A DNA stretch of 64,000 nucleotides from Skermanella aerolata KACC 11604 (GTDB lineage Bacteria > Pseudomonadota > Alphaproteobacteria > Azospirillales > Azospirillaceae), in contig NZ_AVFK01000028.1 of the NCBI RefSeq assembly GCF_000936425.1, positions 1 through 64,000 on the forward strand, in the 5' to 3' direction. This document shows, in pieces, positions 7,490 through 16,614 of this stretch (the stretch's first letter is position 1; every line of letters starts with the position of its first letter). The notes beneath the pieces were generated by a model that was not told where the DNA came from, did not search any database, and was given only the letters and a program-made list of their open reading frames with translations. The position numbers and the translations under genes are program-made.

Positions 7490-8628
7490 TGAGAGCCCTC
7501 ACCGGAGCCCGGCTGTTCACGGGCGAAACCATGCTGGACGGGGTCTCGCTGATCGTCGACGGCGGCCGGATCGCCGATCTGGTGCCCGACGACCGGGTTC
7601 CCGTGGATGCCGAAATCGTCCGCTGTCCGGATGGCAGCACGCTGGCGCCCGGCTTCATCGATGCCCAGGCCAACGGGGCGGGCGGCGTGCTGTTCAACGA
7701 CGAGCCGACGGAAGCGGCGGTGCTCGCCATCGCCGGGGCGCTGCGCCGTTCCGGCGGGACCGGGCTGCTGCCGACGCTGATCACCGACGACCGCGCCAAG
7801 ATGGCAGGCGCCGCCGAAGCGGTGATCGCTGCGTCGCGGGTTCCGGGCAGCGGCGTCCTGGGCATTCACTTCGAGGGGCCGTTCATCAGCCCGAACCGCC
7901 CCGGCGTCCACGATCCCCGGTACATCCGCCCGCTTGACGAGGAGGATATCGTCTTCCTGACCGGCCTGCCGGAGCGCATGCCGCAGGGCAGGGTGCTGCT
8001 GACCATCGCACCGGAAGAGGTCGGAGACGGCACGATCGCGCGGCTGGCCGAAGCCGGCATCGTCCTGTCCGCCGGACATACGATCGCCAGCTTCGAGCGC
8101 ACGCGCGAAGCCGTCGGACAGGGCTTGCGCGGCTTCACCCATCTGTTCAACGCGATGCCGCCGATCGCCAGCCGCCAGCCCGCCGTGACCACGGCGGCAT
8201 TGACCGGCCGGGAAACCTGGTGCGGGATCATCGTGGACGGCATCCATGTCCACCCGGCGGTGCTGAAGATGGCGCTGGCCGCCAAGGGAGCCGACCGCTT
8301 CTTCCTGGTCACCGACGCCATGCCCCCGGTCGGGACCGACGCCACCGGCTTCGAACTCTACGGCCAGCGCATCCTGAGGCGGGACGGGCGTCTGGTAACG
8401 GAGGACGGCACGCTGGCCGGAGCCGACATCGACATGGCGACGGCGGTCCGCAACTGCGTCCGGATGCTGGGGCTGCCGCTGGAAGACGCATTGGCGATGG
8501 CCTCGCTCCGCCCGGCGGAGTTCCTGCGCCTGGATGACCGCTGCGGCCGGCTGGCCCCGGGTTACCGGGCCGATCTCGTACTGCTCGGCCCGGATCTCGA
8601 GGTGCTGGATACCTGGGTCGGCAGCTGA
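7489..8628 (+). CDS. nagA: N-acetylglucosamine-6-phosphate deacetylase
   Basis: ATG 7489 overlaps the stop of nagB-II in TGATG. The 379-residue amidohydrolase has FIDAQANGAGGVLFND at about 56, the E. coli NagA-like variant in which the usual HxH metal pair is absent, then HFEGPFISP (metal Glu), LSAGHT and THLFNAM (metal His), GIHVHP and VTDAM (catalytic Asp). It removes acetate from GlcNAc-6-P made by NagE or MurQ and passes GlcN-6-P to NagB-II. It is the last gene of the rightward operon; no clear terminator was identified after it. Confidence 0.93.
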   Translation: MRALTGARLFTGETMLDGVSLIVDGGRIADLVPDDRVPVDAEIVRCPDGSTLAPGFIDAQANGAGGVLFNDEPTEAAVLAIAGALRRSGGTGLLPTLITDDRAKMAGAAEAVIAASRVPGSGVLGIHFEGPFISPNRPGVHDPRYIRPLDEEDIVFLTGLPERMPQGRVLLTIAPEEVGDGTIARLAEAGIVLSAGHTIASFERTREAVGQGLRGFTHLFNAMPPIASRQPAVTTAALTGRETWCGIIVDGIHVHPAVLKMALAAKGADRFFLVTDAMPPVGTDATGFELYGQRILRRDGRLVTEDGTLAGADIDMATAVRNCVRMLGLPLEDALAMASLRPAEFLRLDDRCGRLAPGYRADLVLLGPDLEVLDTWVGS

Positions 8629-8708
8629 CACGGCTCCTCCTCAAGGCCGAGGCGTTGAACATCTTTGGTGAGAAAGGAACAATAAATTACGCCCTAAGCG
8701 TGTAGACC

Positions 8709-8784
8709 TTTTTACCCATAGGCAAAATAACTTCTGGCTCGATATGTTGATGGAAGGAGCGTACATGGTTTTTACCCATAGGCA
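8709..8784 (+). repeat. Two exact direct repeats of TTTTTACCCATAGGCA, 60 bases apart
   Basis: TTTTTACCCATAGGCA occurs at 8709-8724 and 8769-8784. In both copies GCGT lies eleven bases before the repeat. The second copy forms the first codons of a micro-ORF; the first has no start codon. Only two copies are seen, so it is not a CRISPR or tandem array. It sits directly before the anti-sigma-like gene and may be a duplicated control element. Confidence 0.6.
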
Positions 8785-8815
8785 GCGTCGTTTCCCGTTC
8801 CGACGAACTGGTTGA
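8765..8815 (+). CDS. Possible 16-residue Arg-rich leader peptide
   Basis: ATG 8765 is preceded by GGAAGGAG (8752-8759) at near-ideal spacing and opens a 16-codon frame, MVFTHRQRRFPFRRTG, ending TGA 8813-8815. Seven of 16 residues are Arg, His or Gln, and the ribosome-binding site is stronger than that of the next gene, whose GTG start lies 22 bases downstream. This would suit a translated leader that controls the following anti-sigma-like gene. It could equally be a chance frame. Confidence 0.3.
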   Translation: MVFTHRQRRFPFRRTG

Positions 8816-8837
8816 ACTGGCTGAAGAGAGAAGTGTT

Positions 8838-9032
8838 GTGAGTTCAGACGACCAAATCCGAGATCTTCTGCTGTTTTCCTACGTGGATGGAGAACTGGAC
8901 GAAGACCAACGGCGTCTTGTCGAAGATCTGCTTGCCCAAGATCCGGATGCTCGTCAGCGGGTCGCGGAAATGCGTGAAATCAACGCCTTGCTCAAGGCGG
9001 CTTACGACGAGGACGGCGAAGAAAAGACCTGA
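8838..9032 (+). CDS. Small anti-sigma-factor-like protein
   Basis: A 64-residue acidic protein from GTG 8838 (GAGAG upstream). FSYVDGELDEDQRRLVEDLL followed by DPDARQRVAEMREINALLKAAY is the helical pattern of the N-terminal sigma-binding domain of ECF anti-sigma factors, in which YVDGEL and a later long helix are conserved. The HxxxCxxC zinc motif and any membrane anchor are missing, so it would be a soluble, minimal domain. It faces a sigma region 4-like gene with only 11 bases between their ends, and the two may interact. Homology is by pattern only. Confidence 0.6.
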   Translation: MSSDDQIRDLLLFSYVDGELDEDQRRLVEDLLAQDPDARQRVAEMREINALLKAAYDEDGEEKT

Positions 9033-9043
9033 CTCCCGCCAGA

Positions 9044-9283
9044 TCAACCTTTCAGCTTAAGCTTGGCGATCAGCGCCAATCGACCACGAAGCAAGTGCTC
9101 CTGTAGCGCTTCAGATGAAATCCCAAGCTTGTATGCGGCGTCGCGATAGCTGAATCCTTTGACGCAGACCAGCATGATGGCTTCTTGTTCAGCCGGTAAC
9201 AGGGTTGCCATGCCCTCGTGGACTTCACCTGTACTAGGCTGAGACTGTTGACTTCCTATCGGCATTTTGATCGCGTTAATCAT
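9044..9283 (-). CDS. Sigma-70 region 4-only protein (truncated ECF sigma-like)
   Basis: A 79-residue protein. Residues about 27-77 (LLPAEQEAIMLVCVKGFSYRDAAYKLGIS, then a recognition helix with LLRGRLALIAKL) form a sigma region 4 helix-turn-helix of the ECF class. Region 2, needed for core binding and -10 recognition, is absent; the first 25 residues are unlike it. It could be a regulator that uses only the -35-recognising domain, a sigma decoy, or a relic. The convergent anti-sigma-like gene at 8838 suggests a functional pair. Confidence 0.65.
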   Translation of the reverse strand: MINAIKMPIGSQQSQPSTGEVHEGMATLLPAEQEAIMLVCVKGFSYRDAAYKLGISSEALQEHLLRGRLALIAKLKLKG

Positions 9284-9481
9284 AGTTATTGGCTCAACGG
9301 TAAGTGTCAGCCCAAACGATTGAACATCAATTGAATGTCATTGATACACAGATATTCCCTGGGATAGGAACATATTTAGGCATAGTTTATACTCCCTAAA
9401 GATAGCCTCCCGCAGGGCATCCTTCGGCAAAAGGATCATATGCATAAGAGAGGGTTTTGCAGATCCTGTGTGCCGCCTCCG

Positions 9482-11173
9482 CTACGGCCGCAGCCCATAG
9501 ATTTCCACCGCCTGTTCGGGCGTGATGAAGCCGTCGAGCAGGTCTTCCCGGACACTCGCCTCGTCCCGCTTCTCGACCGGTCCCCAGCCGCCGCCGGCCG
9601 GCGAGGTGATCCTGATCGTGTCGCCCGGATGGATCGGCACGTTGGCGAACTTGCTGGGCGACGGCTTGTTGAAGGCCTGGGTTATGGTCAGCCAGTCCTC
9701 CGATCCGGCGCGCTTGATGAACAACTCGGCCCTGCCGCCGTCCTGACCGCCGTGGATGCCCCAGGGCGACAGCTTCTGCCGGTCGCTCATGTAGCTGAAG
9801 GTCATTTCGGTATCGGTGCAGCGCACCGTCTTGCTCATCGACAGACCGCCCCGGAACTGGCCGGGACCACCGGTGCCGTCGACCAGCCTGAATTCCTCGA
9901 CATGCCAGGGGTAGCGGAACTCGAAGACTTCGACCGGGATGTGCGGGCAATTGCCGTTGATGCCGCCGACCGCGTCGTTGCCGTCGGCGAAGCTGCGGCC
10001 GCCCCAGCCGACGGGGGTCAGGTCGTAGCAGCAGAAGAACTCGCCCGTCCGCCTGTCGGTGCCGCCGAACAGGAAGTTGGAGTGCGACGCGCCGTCGGTC
10101 GCCGCCGACCGGTCGCGCAGGCCGGGTGCCAGCGCTCCCATCACGGTATTGGCGATGCGGCAATGGGTTTCGGTATTGCCGCCGACCGAGGGGCCGGGGA
10201 AATCGACGTTGACCACGGTGCCCGGCGGCGCCAGCACCCGGATCGGCCGGAAACAGCCCGAATTCTTCGGGATCGACGCGTCGGTTAGTTGCAGGATCGC
10301 GTTGTAGGCGGCACCCCAGGCGACGCCCAGCGTCGCATTGATCGGCCCTCTCGCCTGCGGCGAGCTGCCATGGTAGTCGACGATCAGTCCGTCGCCCTCG
10401 ACCACCACCTCCACCCGGATCTTGTAGGCGTCGGCCGTGATGCCGTCGTCTTCCATGTAATCCTCGAAGGTGTAGCGCCCGTCTGGGATCTGTGCTATCT
10501 CCGCCCTCATGCGGCGTTCGGAATAGTCCATCAGCGCCGCGACATGTTCGCGGAAGCTCTCGATCCCGTGTTTCCGGGCAAGGTCCGCCATCCGGCGCTC
10601 GCCCAGATCGACGGCTGCGATCATGGCGCGGAAATCGCCGTAGTTGTAGCGAGGCGTCCGTACATTGGCGAGCAGCAGCCGCCAGACGTCGTCGACGTCC
10701 TTGCCGGCCCGCTTGATCTTGACCGGCGGCACCCGCAAGCCTTCGTGGAACACCTCCGTCGCCTCGCCGGCAAAGCCGGCCGGAGCCATGCCGCCGACTT
10801 CGCAGATATGGCCGATGGCGACCGAGAAGCCGATCAGCGCGCCGTCCACGAACACCGGCTTGAAGAAGGTGTGCTCGGGGGTATGCAATCCGCCCCGGTA
10901 GGGATCGTTGTGCAGGATGACGTCGCCTTCCTCCAGCTCGGCCAAGTCGATTTCCTGCACGCAGGACCGCAGCAGCAGCGGCATGCCGCCGATCATGCTG
11001 GGGCAGAAGTCGCCGGTGGCGACCAGCTCGCCGCTCGGCAGCGCCAGCCCGCAGGTGAAGTCCAGCGATTCGCTGAAGATGGTCGAGTATGAGGTCCGCA
11101 TCAGCGTGACGCCCATGTCGCGGCAGATCGACACGAGGATGCCGCCGGCGATGTTCAGGGAAACCATGTCCAT
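9482..11173 (-). CDS. hyuB: Hydantoinase B/5-oxoprolinase-type subunit (first copy)
   Basis: The 563-residue protein follows the HyuB family throughout: CRDMGVTLMRTSYSTIFSES at the N terminus, DVILHNDPYRGGLHTPEH near 84, the C-terminal SAGGGGYG equivalent appearing as PAGGGWGPVEKRD, and DGFITPEQAVEIYGL as the usual ending. HyuA and HyuB pair to form ATP-dependent enzymes that open cyclic amides (hydantoins, oxoproline, lactams) or carboxylate ketones. It starts 25 bases after hyuA ends on the same strand and is the last gene of a leftward unit with gntR, the zinc-ribbon gene and hyuA. Confidence 0.9.
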   Translation of the reverse strand: MDMVSLNIAGGILVSICRDMGVTLMRTSYSTIFSESLDFTCGLALPSGELVATGDFCPSMIGGMPLLLRSCVQEIDLAELEEGDVILHNDPYRGGLHTPEHTFFKPVFVDGALIGFSVAIGHICEVGGMAPAGFAGEATEVFHEGLRVPPVKIKRAGKDVDDVWRLLLANVRTPRYNYGDFRAMIAAVDLGERRMADLARKHGIESFREHVAALMDYSERRMRAEIAQIPDGRYTFEDYMEDDGITADAYKIRVEVVVEGDGLIVDYHGSSPQARGPINATLGVAWGAAYNAILQLTDASIPKNSGCFRPIRVLAPPGTVVNVDFPGPSVGGNTETHCRIANTVMGALAPGLRDRSAATDGASHSNFLFGGTDRRTGEFFCCYDLTPVGWGGRSFADGNDAVGGINGNCPHIPVEVFEFRYPWHVEEFRLVDGTGGPGQFRGGLSMSKTVRCTDTEMTFSYMSDRQKLSPWGIHGGQDGGRAELFIKRAGSEDWLTITQAFNKPSPSKFANVPIHPGDTIRITSPAGGGWGPVEKRDEASVREDLLDGFITPEQAVEIYGLRP

Positions 11174-11198
11174 GGGGAAGCTCCTTGATATTGCCGGA

Positions 11199-13217
11199 TC
11201 AGGCTGCGATCAGCAGGTTGCCGAACTTGTCCACCTCCAGGGTCTTGCCGGGGTCGAGCACGGTGACGGAGGCGTCCTCCTCGACCAGAGCCGGTCCGGC
11301 GATCCTGTCCCCGGCCCGCAGATCGGGCCGCCAGTAGACTGGAGTGTCGCTCCAGCCCCCGGCGAACCAGACCGGACGGCGGGTCTTCGGCTCGCACGGG
11401 GCGATCGAGGCTTCGATCTCGGGCAGGGTCATCTCGCCGGTGCGGGCGATGCCGGTGACCAGGAAATTCACCAGTTCGACATGGTCGTCGAGCCGGAAGC
11501 CGAACCGCGCCCGGTGCTGCTCATGGAAGGAGTCGAAGACCCGCGACACCTCTTCGTCGGTGAACTCCTCCGCCTCGATCGGGATTTCCAGTTCGTAGTT
11601 CTGGCCGAGATAGCGCATCTCGACGCTCCGCATGATCTCGACCTTCTCATGCCCCTGTGCCGCGAGGTCTGCCCGGCACTCGTCGATCAGGGCGCGCATC
11701 GACGATCTGGCGCGGTCGCGGTCGAAGAAGCGCGAGTTGAGCTGGACCGTGCGGTAGCGATCGACCCGGGCGTCGGCCATGGTGAAGCCGAAGGCGGAGA
11801 ACTGGCCCGGGAAGTTGGGGACCAGACCGCGCGGGATCGATGCATCGGTCATCAGGTCGCTGACATGCGGCGGGCCGGCTCCGCCGAAAGCGACCAGCAC
11901 GAAGTCGCGCGGATCGAGGCCCTGCTCGGTCAGGACGGTGTGAAGGGCGCCGACCATGTTGTTGTTGGCGATCCGCACGATGGCGAGCGCCGCCTGCTCG
12001 ACCGGCAGGCCGAGCGCTTCGGCGATCGGGGCTACCGCCGCGTGAGCCGCCTCTGCGTTCAGGGACATGGCGCCGCCCAGGAAGTTGCCGGCGCTGATGC
12101 GGCCGAGCACGACGTTGGCGTCCGTGACGGTCGGCAGGGCGCCGCCCTTGCCGTAGCAGGCCGGGCCGGGGTCGGCGCCGGCGCTCTCGGGACCGACGAC
12201 CAGCATGCCGCCCGCATCGATTCGGGCGATCGAGCCGCCGCCGGCGCCGATCGACCGGATGTCGATCATGGGCACCTGGATCGGCCGGCCCCACTCGATC
12301 TCGAAATCGGTGGTGAACTTCTCCTTGCCGCCGACGACGGTGGAGACGTCGGTCGAGGTGCCGCCCATGTCCAACGTCACCAGGTTGTTCAGCCCAAGCA
12401 GCCGGGCGGTCTGCTTCGCGGCGATCACGCCGCCTGTCGGTCCCGACATGGCGAGCTGGATCGGGCTGTCGGCGGCGGCCTCGGCGCTCATCTCGCCGCC
12501 GTTCGACCGCATGATCACCAGCTTGGCGTCGACCCCCTCGGCGCGCAGGCGCTCCTGCATCGAACCGATGCGGCTCTTCACGACCGGTTTGATGAAGGCG
12601 TCGCAGATCGTCGTGGAGGACCGGAAATGCTCCTTCCACTTGGGCAGCACTTCGTAGGAGATCGAAACCGGGATGTCCGGCAGTTCCTCGGCGAAGATCT
12701 CCTTGATCCGCCGTTCGTGGCCAGGGGAAAGGTAGGAGTGCAGCAGCATGACCGCGATCGCCTCGATGCCGCCGTCGGCCCTGATCCGACCGGCGATCTC
12801 GCGGACGCCGGCCTCGTCCAGGGCTTCCAGCACCTCGCCGGAGGGGCCGATCCGTTCGTCCACCTCGTAGGTGTCGCGGCGCTTCACGAACGGCTTCGGC
12901 TTGACCCAGGCAAGATCGTAGTGGTGCTTGCGGTTGCCGCGCCCGATGAACGGCACGTCGCGAAAACCGCGCGTGCTGACATAGGCGACCCGGGCGCCCT
13001 TGCCTTCCAGCAGCGCATTGGTCGCGACGGTGGTGCCGAGCCGGATCGTCGCGATGTCGTCGATGGCGCCGAAGGCGCGGAGGCCGGTCATGATGCCCTC
13101 GACCGGATCGGCCGGCGTCGAGAGGTTCTTCCAGCCCTTCAAGGCTAGGTCGTTCTCGTCATAGGCGACGAAGTCGGTGAAGGTCCCACCGATATCGATG
13201 CCGAGGCGGTACTGCAT
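11199..13217 (-). CDS. hyuA: Hydantoinase A/5-oxoprolinase-type ATPase subunit (first copy)
   Basis: MQYRLGIDIGGTFTDF opens the protein with the ASKHA phosphate-binding loop. A second phosphate segment LDMGGTSTDVS and the adenosine motif SIGAGGGSIA follow in the expected order. The ATG at 13217 is chosen over 13235 because GGGAGC precedes it at proper spacing and because family members start at this point (672 residues). HyuA activates the amide carbonyl of its substrate as a phosphate, while HyuB completes ring opening. The gene lies 57 bases after the zinc-ribbon gene. Confidence 0.92.
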   Translation of the reverse strand: MQYRLGIDIGGTFTDFVAYDENDLALKGWKNLSTPADPVEGIMTGLRAFGAIDDIATIRLGTTVATNALLEGKGARVAYVSTRGFRDVPFIGRGNRKHHYDLAWVKPKPFVKRRDTYEVDERIGPSGEVLEALDEAGVREIAGRIRADGGIEAIAVMLLHSYLSPGHERRIKEIFAEELPDIPVSISYEVLPKWKEHFRSSTTICDAFIKPVVKSRIGSMQERLRAEGVDAKLVIMRSNGGEMSAEAAADSPIQLAMSGPTGGVIAAKQTARLLGLNNLVTLDMGGTSTDVSTVVGGKEKFTTDFEIEWGRPIQVPMIDIRSIGAGGGSIARIDAGGMLVVGPESAGADPGPACYGKGGALPTVTDANVVLGRISAGNFLGGAMSLNAEAAHAAVAPIAEALGLPVEQAALAIVRIANNNMVGALHTVLTEQGLDPRDFVLVAFGGAGPPHVSDLMTDASIPRGLVPNFPGQFSAFGFTMADARVDRYRTVQLNSRFFDRDRARSSMRALIDECRADLAAQGHEKVEIMRSVEMRYLGQNYELEIPIEAEEFTDEEVSRVFDSFHEQHRARFGFRLDDHVELVNFLVTGIARTGEMTLPEIEASIAPCEPKTRRPVWFAGGWSDTPVYWRPDLRAGDRIAGPALVEEDASVTVLDPGKTLEVDKFGNLLIAA

Positions 13218-13274
13218 GCGACTGCTCCCTTCCATGCGATGCGCTCACTGTTCGAGCCGCCTTCCGGCGGGCGG

Positions 13275-13457
13275 TTATTCCGCCGCAGCAGCCCGCCGCC
13301 TGTCGCGGTCGGCTTCCCAATCGACGCACCACTCGGAGCAGTAGATCGCATCGTCCTTCGTGACGGCGTCGGCGCGACCGGCGTCGTAGATCAGGACGCC
13401 GCAGTTCCGGCACTTGACGTAACTTTCGACGTAGAGCTTGTTCGGAGCGAATTTCAT
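13275..13457 (-). CDS. Zinc-ribbon mini-protein of the hydantoinase operon
   Basis: A 60-residue protein. CRNCGVLIYDAG near residue 17 and IYCSEWCVDWE near 40 provide two CxxC/CxxxC pairs, a clear zinc-ribbon. GGGGAAC precedes the start. It lies between gntR (35 bases away) and hyuA (57 bases), so it is transcribed with them. Small zinc-binding subunits occur in HyuA/HyuB-related carboxylases (acetone carboxylase gamma, acetophenone carboxylase small subunit), so a third subunit or assembly factor is plausible, but no direct homology is claimed. Confidence 0.75.
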   Translation of the reverse strand: MKFAPNKLYVESYVKCRNCGVLIYDAGRADAVTKDDAIYCSEWCVDWEADRDRRRAAAAE

Positions 13458-13492
13458 GTCGTTCCCCCTTTCGCTTTGGTCGGTCTATCCAG

Positions 13493-14197
13493 TCATGGCG
13501 TCCAGCCGCGCCGCGAGTAGAGATAGCGCTGGAACGACCGCAGGTCCGAGCAGCGGAGATGCCGTGCAGCGGCGCTGTCGCCCTCTTCGATGGCGAGCAC
13601 CAGTTCGTCCTGGATGTGCAGGGTGAACTGGAGGAATTCCTTGTCGTCCGGGACGTTCATCGCCAGCGTTTCCGCGATGAACGGCGCGTAGCGCAGGCGC
13701 AGCCGCATCACCATTTCCACCAGGATCGGCGACCCCGATCCATCGGTCAGGTCGCAGTTCCATTCCATGATCCGCCGCATCGACGCCCGGACGTCGCGGT
13801 CGCGGAAGTGCTCCCGCAGGGCCAGCGTGTGGCGGTAGAGCTTGCGCGCTTCCTCCGGACGGTTGCGCGCCGCGAAGCGTGCCGCCGCCTCTCCTTCCAG
13901 CAGAAGGCGAAGGCCCCAGATCTCGTCCGCCTGCTCCCGGCTCAGGCGAGGCACCCGGATCGAACGGCTGCGGGTGATCTCCAGCGCCGAGGCGGAGACC
14001 AGCCGGCCTACCGCCTCCCGCACCGGCTGCATGCTGGTGTTGAGGGACTTGGCGAGCTTTCGCAGGCTCATCTTCGTCTCGGGCGGCCAGCTTCCATCGA
14101 GGATGTTGGCTTCCATATCCGAATATATCTGGCGAGCCATCGTCGACGTTTCGGCGATCCTGCCTGCGGGTTCCACTGGTTGGGCGAGTTGCATCAC
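13493..14197 (-). CDS. GntR-family regulator, FCD (FadR) subfamily
   Basis: A 234-residue protein with a winged helix at about 20-90 (QIYSDMEANILDGSW, MSLRKLAKSLNTSMQPVREAVGRL) and an all-helical FCD domain behind it (LRLLLEGEAAARFAARN, WNCDLTDGSGSPILVEM). Start is GTG 14197 or ATG 14194; AAGGA and GAGG lie just upstream. FCD regulators usually bind short palindromes and respond to carboxylates or amino acids. The repeated TGTGATCACA near potA and the groEL-like/hyuA promoter are candidate operators. It is first in the unit gntR-zinc ribbon-hyuA-hyuB. Confidence 0.88.
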   Translation of the reverse strand: MMQLAQPVEPAGRIAETSTMARQIYSDMEANILDGSWPPETKMSLRKLAKSLNTSMQPVREAVGRLVSASALEITRSRSIRVPRLSREQADEIWGLRLLLEGEAAARFAARNRPEEARKLYRHTLALREHFRDRDVRASMRRIMEWNCDLTDGSGSPILVEMVMRLRLRYAPFIAETLAMNVPDDKEFLQFTLHIQDELVLAIEEGDSAAARHLRCSDLRSFQRYLYSRRGWTP

Positions 14198-14289
14198 GTC
14201 CTTGCCTCGACTGAGCCGTTCTGGTGCAGGGCGTAATGCATCGGGGCCGTGGCTTCACCCAAAAACGTCGTTTCCCTTTCCCGATCGGT

Positions 14290-15717
14290 TTATGTCCTGG
14301 CCAATTGCCGCAATGCCGGCGTCGTGGCATCCAGGGCCTGCGCGAAGCGGTCGACAGCTTCGTCGCAATCGCTCTTGGTTATGCAGAGCGGCGGGGAGAA
14401 CGCCACGACCTCAAGGAAGGGCAGCGCCCGCACCATCAGGCCGTGCTCCACCGCCTGGTTCGCGACCAGCCGGTGCGCGTTCTGCGACGCCGCGAACGGC
14501 TTCCGGGTTTCCCGATCCGCCATGAACTCGACGCCGATCATCAATCCCCGGCCGCGCACGTCGCCGACATAGGGATGGTCGCCGATCCGGGCCTTCAGGT
14601 TCTCCAGCAGATAGGCGCCGACCTCGGCCGAGTTGGCGACCATGCCTTCGGATTCCATGATGTCCAGGTTCGCCATCGCGATCGCGGCGCCGACCGGATG
14701 GCCGGAATAGGTGAAGCCGTGCATGACAGGCCCGTGCTCCGGCGATGCGGCTTCCAGCACCTTCCAGATCCGCTCGGAAACCACCGATGCGGAGACCGGG
14801 AAATACGCGCTGGTCAAGCCCTTGGCCAGGGTCAGCAGGTCCGGCTTCAGGCCGAAGAGCCCGCTGCCGAACCATTCGCCGGTGCGCCCGAAACCGGTGA
14901 TGACCTCGTCGGCGATCAGGAGGATGTCGTGCTGGTCCAGCAGCTTCTGGACCCGTTCGAAATACCCGGCGGGCGGGATCAGGACGCCGCCCGTTCCCAT
15001 GATCGGCTCGGCGATGAAGGCGCCGATCGTCTCCGGGCCTTCGCGCGCGATGATCTGCTCGATATCGGCGATCAGCCGGTCGCAATAGGCCGCTTCGCTC
15101 TCGCCCGGGAGGCCGAAACGGTACTGGTGCGGGCATTCGGCATGGATCACGTCGGTTGACGGCAGGCTCCAGGCGGTATGGTAGGCTTCGATCCCGGTCA
15201 GGGTCGCCGCCGCTGCCGTCAGCCCGTGATAGCCGCCCTTGCGCGAGATGATCTTCCGCTTCTCCGGCACCCCGCGCAGATTGGCGTAGTAGCGCACCAG
15301 CTTGTAGTTGGTGTCGTTGGCGTCCGAGCCGGAGGTGCCGAAGAAGACGCGCTTCAGGTGCCGGGCGCCGGCATGGTCGTGCAGGAGGTTCAGCACGCGG
15401 TCGGCCAGCCGGATCGTCATTTCGTTGGACGACGATCCGAACAGGTGCCAGTAGTTGAGGTCCAGGATGGCCTTGCTAGCCGCCGCCGCGATCTCCGGCC
15501 GGCCGTAGCCGATATTGACGCACCAGAGGCCGCCCGAACAGTCGAGCATTTCCCGGCCGGCGTGGTCGCGCAGGCGGACGCCCTGCGCCGCCGCCATGAT
15601 CTTCGGGCCGTTCTGCTGGTGCAGGGCGATCGGAGTGAGCGGATGGAACAGGCTGTTCCGGTCCATGTCCTCCAGGGAATAGTTGGCCCGGTCGCGGGTC
15701 GTATCGAGGTCGAGCAT
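14290..15717 (-). CDS. Class III omega-aminotransferase
   Basis: The 475-residue protein is a PLP-dependent class III aminotransferase: [15 protein letters not shown] near 62, [13 protein letters not shown] near 125, SRKGGYHG near 158, [17 protein letters not shown] near 268, and the Schiff-base lysine in [17 protein letters not shown] (Lys299). Family members act on omega-amino acids (beta-alanine, GABA, 6-aminohexanoate) or polyamines with pyruvate or oxoglutarate. It is the final gene behind the polyamine-type ABC transporter and is followed by the hydantoinase unit. That order suggests it deaminates the open-chain amine released by HyuA/HyuB, an inference. Confidence 0.9.
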   Translation of the reverse strand: MLDLDTTRDRANYSLEDMDRNSLFHPLTPIALHQQNGPKIMAAAQGVRLRDHAGREMLDCSGGLWCVNIGYGRPEIAAAASKAILDLNYWHLFGSSSNEMTIRLADRVLNLLHDHAGARHLKRVFFGTSGSDANDTNYKLVRYYANLRGVPEKRKIISRKGGYHGLTAAAATLTGIEAYHTAWSLPSTDVIHAECPHQYRFGLPGESEAAYCDRLIADIEQIIAREGPETIGAFIAEPIMGTGGVLIPPAGYFERVQKLLDQHDILLIADEVITGFGRTGEWFGSGLFGLKPDLLTLAKGLTSAYFPVSASVVSERIWKVLEAASPEHGPVMHGFTYSGHPVGAAIAMANLDIMESEGMVANSAEVGAYLLENLKARIGDHPYVGDVRGRGLMIGVEFMADRETRKPFAASQNAHRLVANQAVEHGLMVRALPFLEVVAFSPPLCITKSDCDEAVDRFAQALDATTPALRQLART

Positions 15718-15742
15718 GTGTCGGTTCGCTTTCAGATACGGT

Positions 15743-16597
15743 TCAGTTCTTGTCGAGTTTCACGAACAGGAACCAGAAGAAGACGCCCATCACCGGCAGG
15801 GTGACGGCGACCAGAAGGGTCGTGAGCGAAAAGATGATCGGGATCTGGGACTGCTGCGACGCGGCCATGGCCCAGTTGTAGATCGGCATGGTGGTTTCGA
15901 TGCCGCGCAGGAACAGCGAGCGTGGCAACTCGTTGAACGACAGCAGGAAGCCGAAGATGCCGGCGCCGAAGATGCCCGGCCGCAGGATCGGCATCTCGAT
16001 ATCCCAGAAGCGCCGCCACGGCGAGGCGCCCAGGTCCTCCGCCGCCTCGAGCAGGCGCAGGTCGAACCGGCTGGCGATCACCAGGACCAGGAGCATGCAG
16101 AAGGGCAGCGCCCAGACGAGCTGGCCCAGGAAGATCGACCAGATGCCGAGCTTCAGTTCCAGGATGCTGCGCAGGAAGATGAACAGGGCGGCGCCCATCG
16201 TCAGGCCGGGCACGAACAGCGGCAGCAGCGTCAGCAGGATGACGCCGCCGGGCCGTTCGAGCCGGGTGATCGCCCGCCCCACGACCGTTGCGATCACCAT
16301 GCAGACAAAGGCGACGAGCGCGCTCAGCCACAGGCTGGTCTGCATGGGCGTCACCCAGCGCGCATCGCCGCCGAGCTGCCGGTAGTTGTCGAGCGTCAGG
16401 GGATAGGGGATGCCCGACAGCGGACTGGCGGCGAAGGACATCACCGCCAGCCAGATCAGCGGTATGTAGATCATCGCGAGCGCGAAGGCGCCGAACGCCT
16501 TGGCCATGGTCTTCCAGCCGGCGGATTGTCCGAGCCGCCCCTGCGGCCTGGCTGCGGCGCGGTCTTCCCGGGCGGGAGCGAGGGTCATGGTCGACAC
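15743..16597 (-). CDS. Polyamine-type ABC permease, PotC-like
   Basis: The GTG at 16597 is selected over ATG 16588 because AGGGAG lies seven bases upstream of it; the protein then has 284 residues. It has an N-terminal basic stretch, six membrane segments and the binding-protein-dependent loop [20 protein letters not shown] (EAA motif) that contacts the ATPase. With the gene before it, it forms the membrane channel of a type I importer of the spermidine/putrescine group. It starts 17 bases after the partner permease ends. Confidence 0.9.
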   Translation of the reverse strand: MSTMTLAPAREDRAAARPQGRLGQSAGWKTMAKAFGAFALAMIYIPLIWLAVMSFAASPLSGIPYPLTLDNYRQLGGDARWVTPMQTSLWLSALVAFVCMVIATVVGRAITRLERPGGVILLTLLPLFVPGLTMGAALFIFLRSILELKLGIWSIFLGQLVWALPFCMLLVLVIASRFDLRLLEAAEDLGASPWRRFWDIEMPILRPGIFGAGIFGFLLSFNELPRSLFLRGIETTMPIYNWAMAASQQSQIPIIFSLTTLLVAVTLPVMGVFFWFLFVKLDKN

Positions 16598-16614
16598 AGG
16601 GCGGCTCCCTAAGC

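Noticed and set aside
8676-8703. GGAAC-N18-CGTG resembling an EcfG-type stress promoter
   Set aside because: Spacing is one or two bases too long and the -10 part is weak; too common a pattern to report as a promoter.
8709-8784. Possible CRISPR array
   Set aside because: Only two repeat copies of 16 bases with one spacer and no cas genes.
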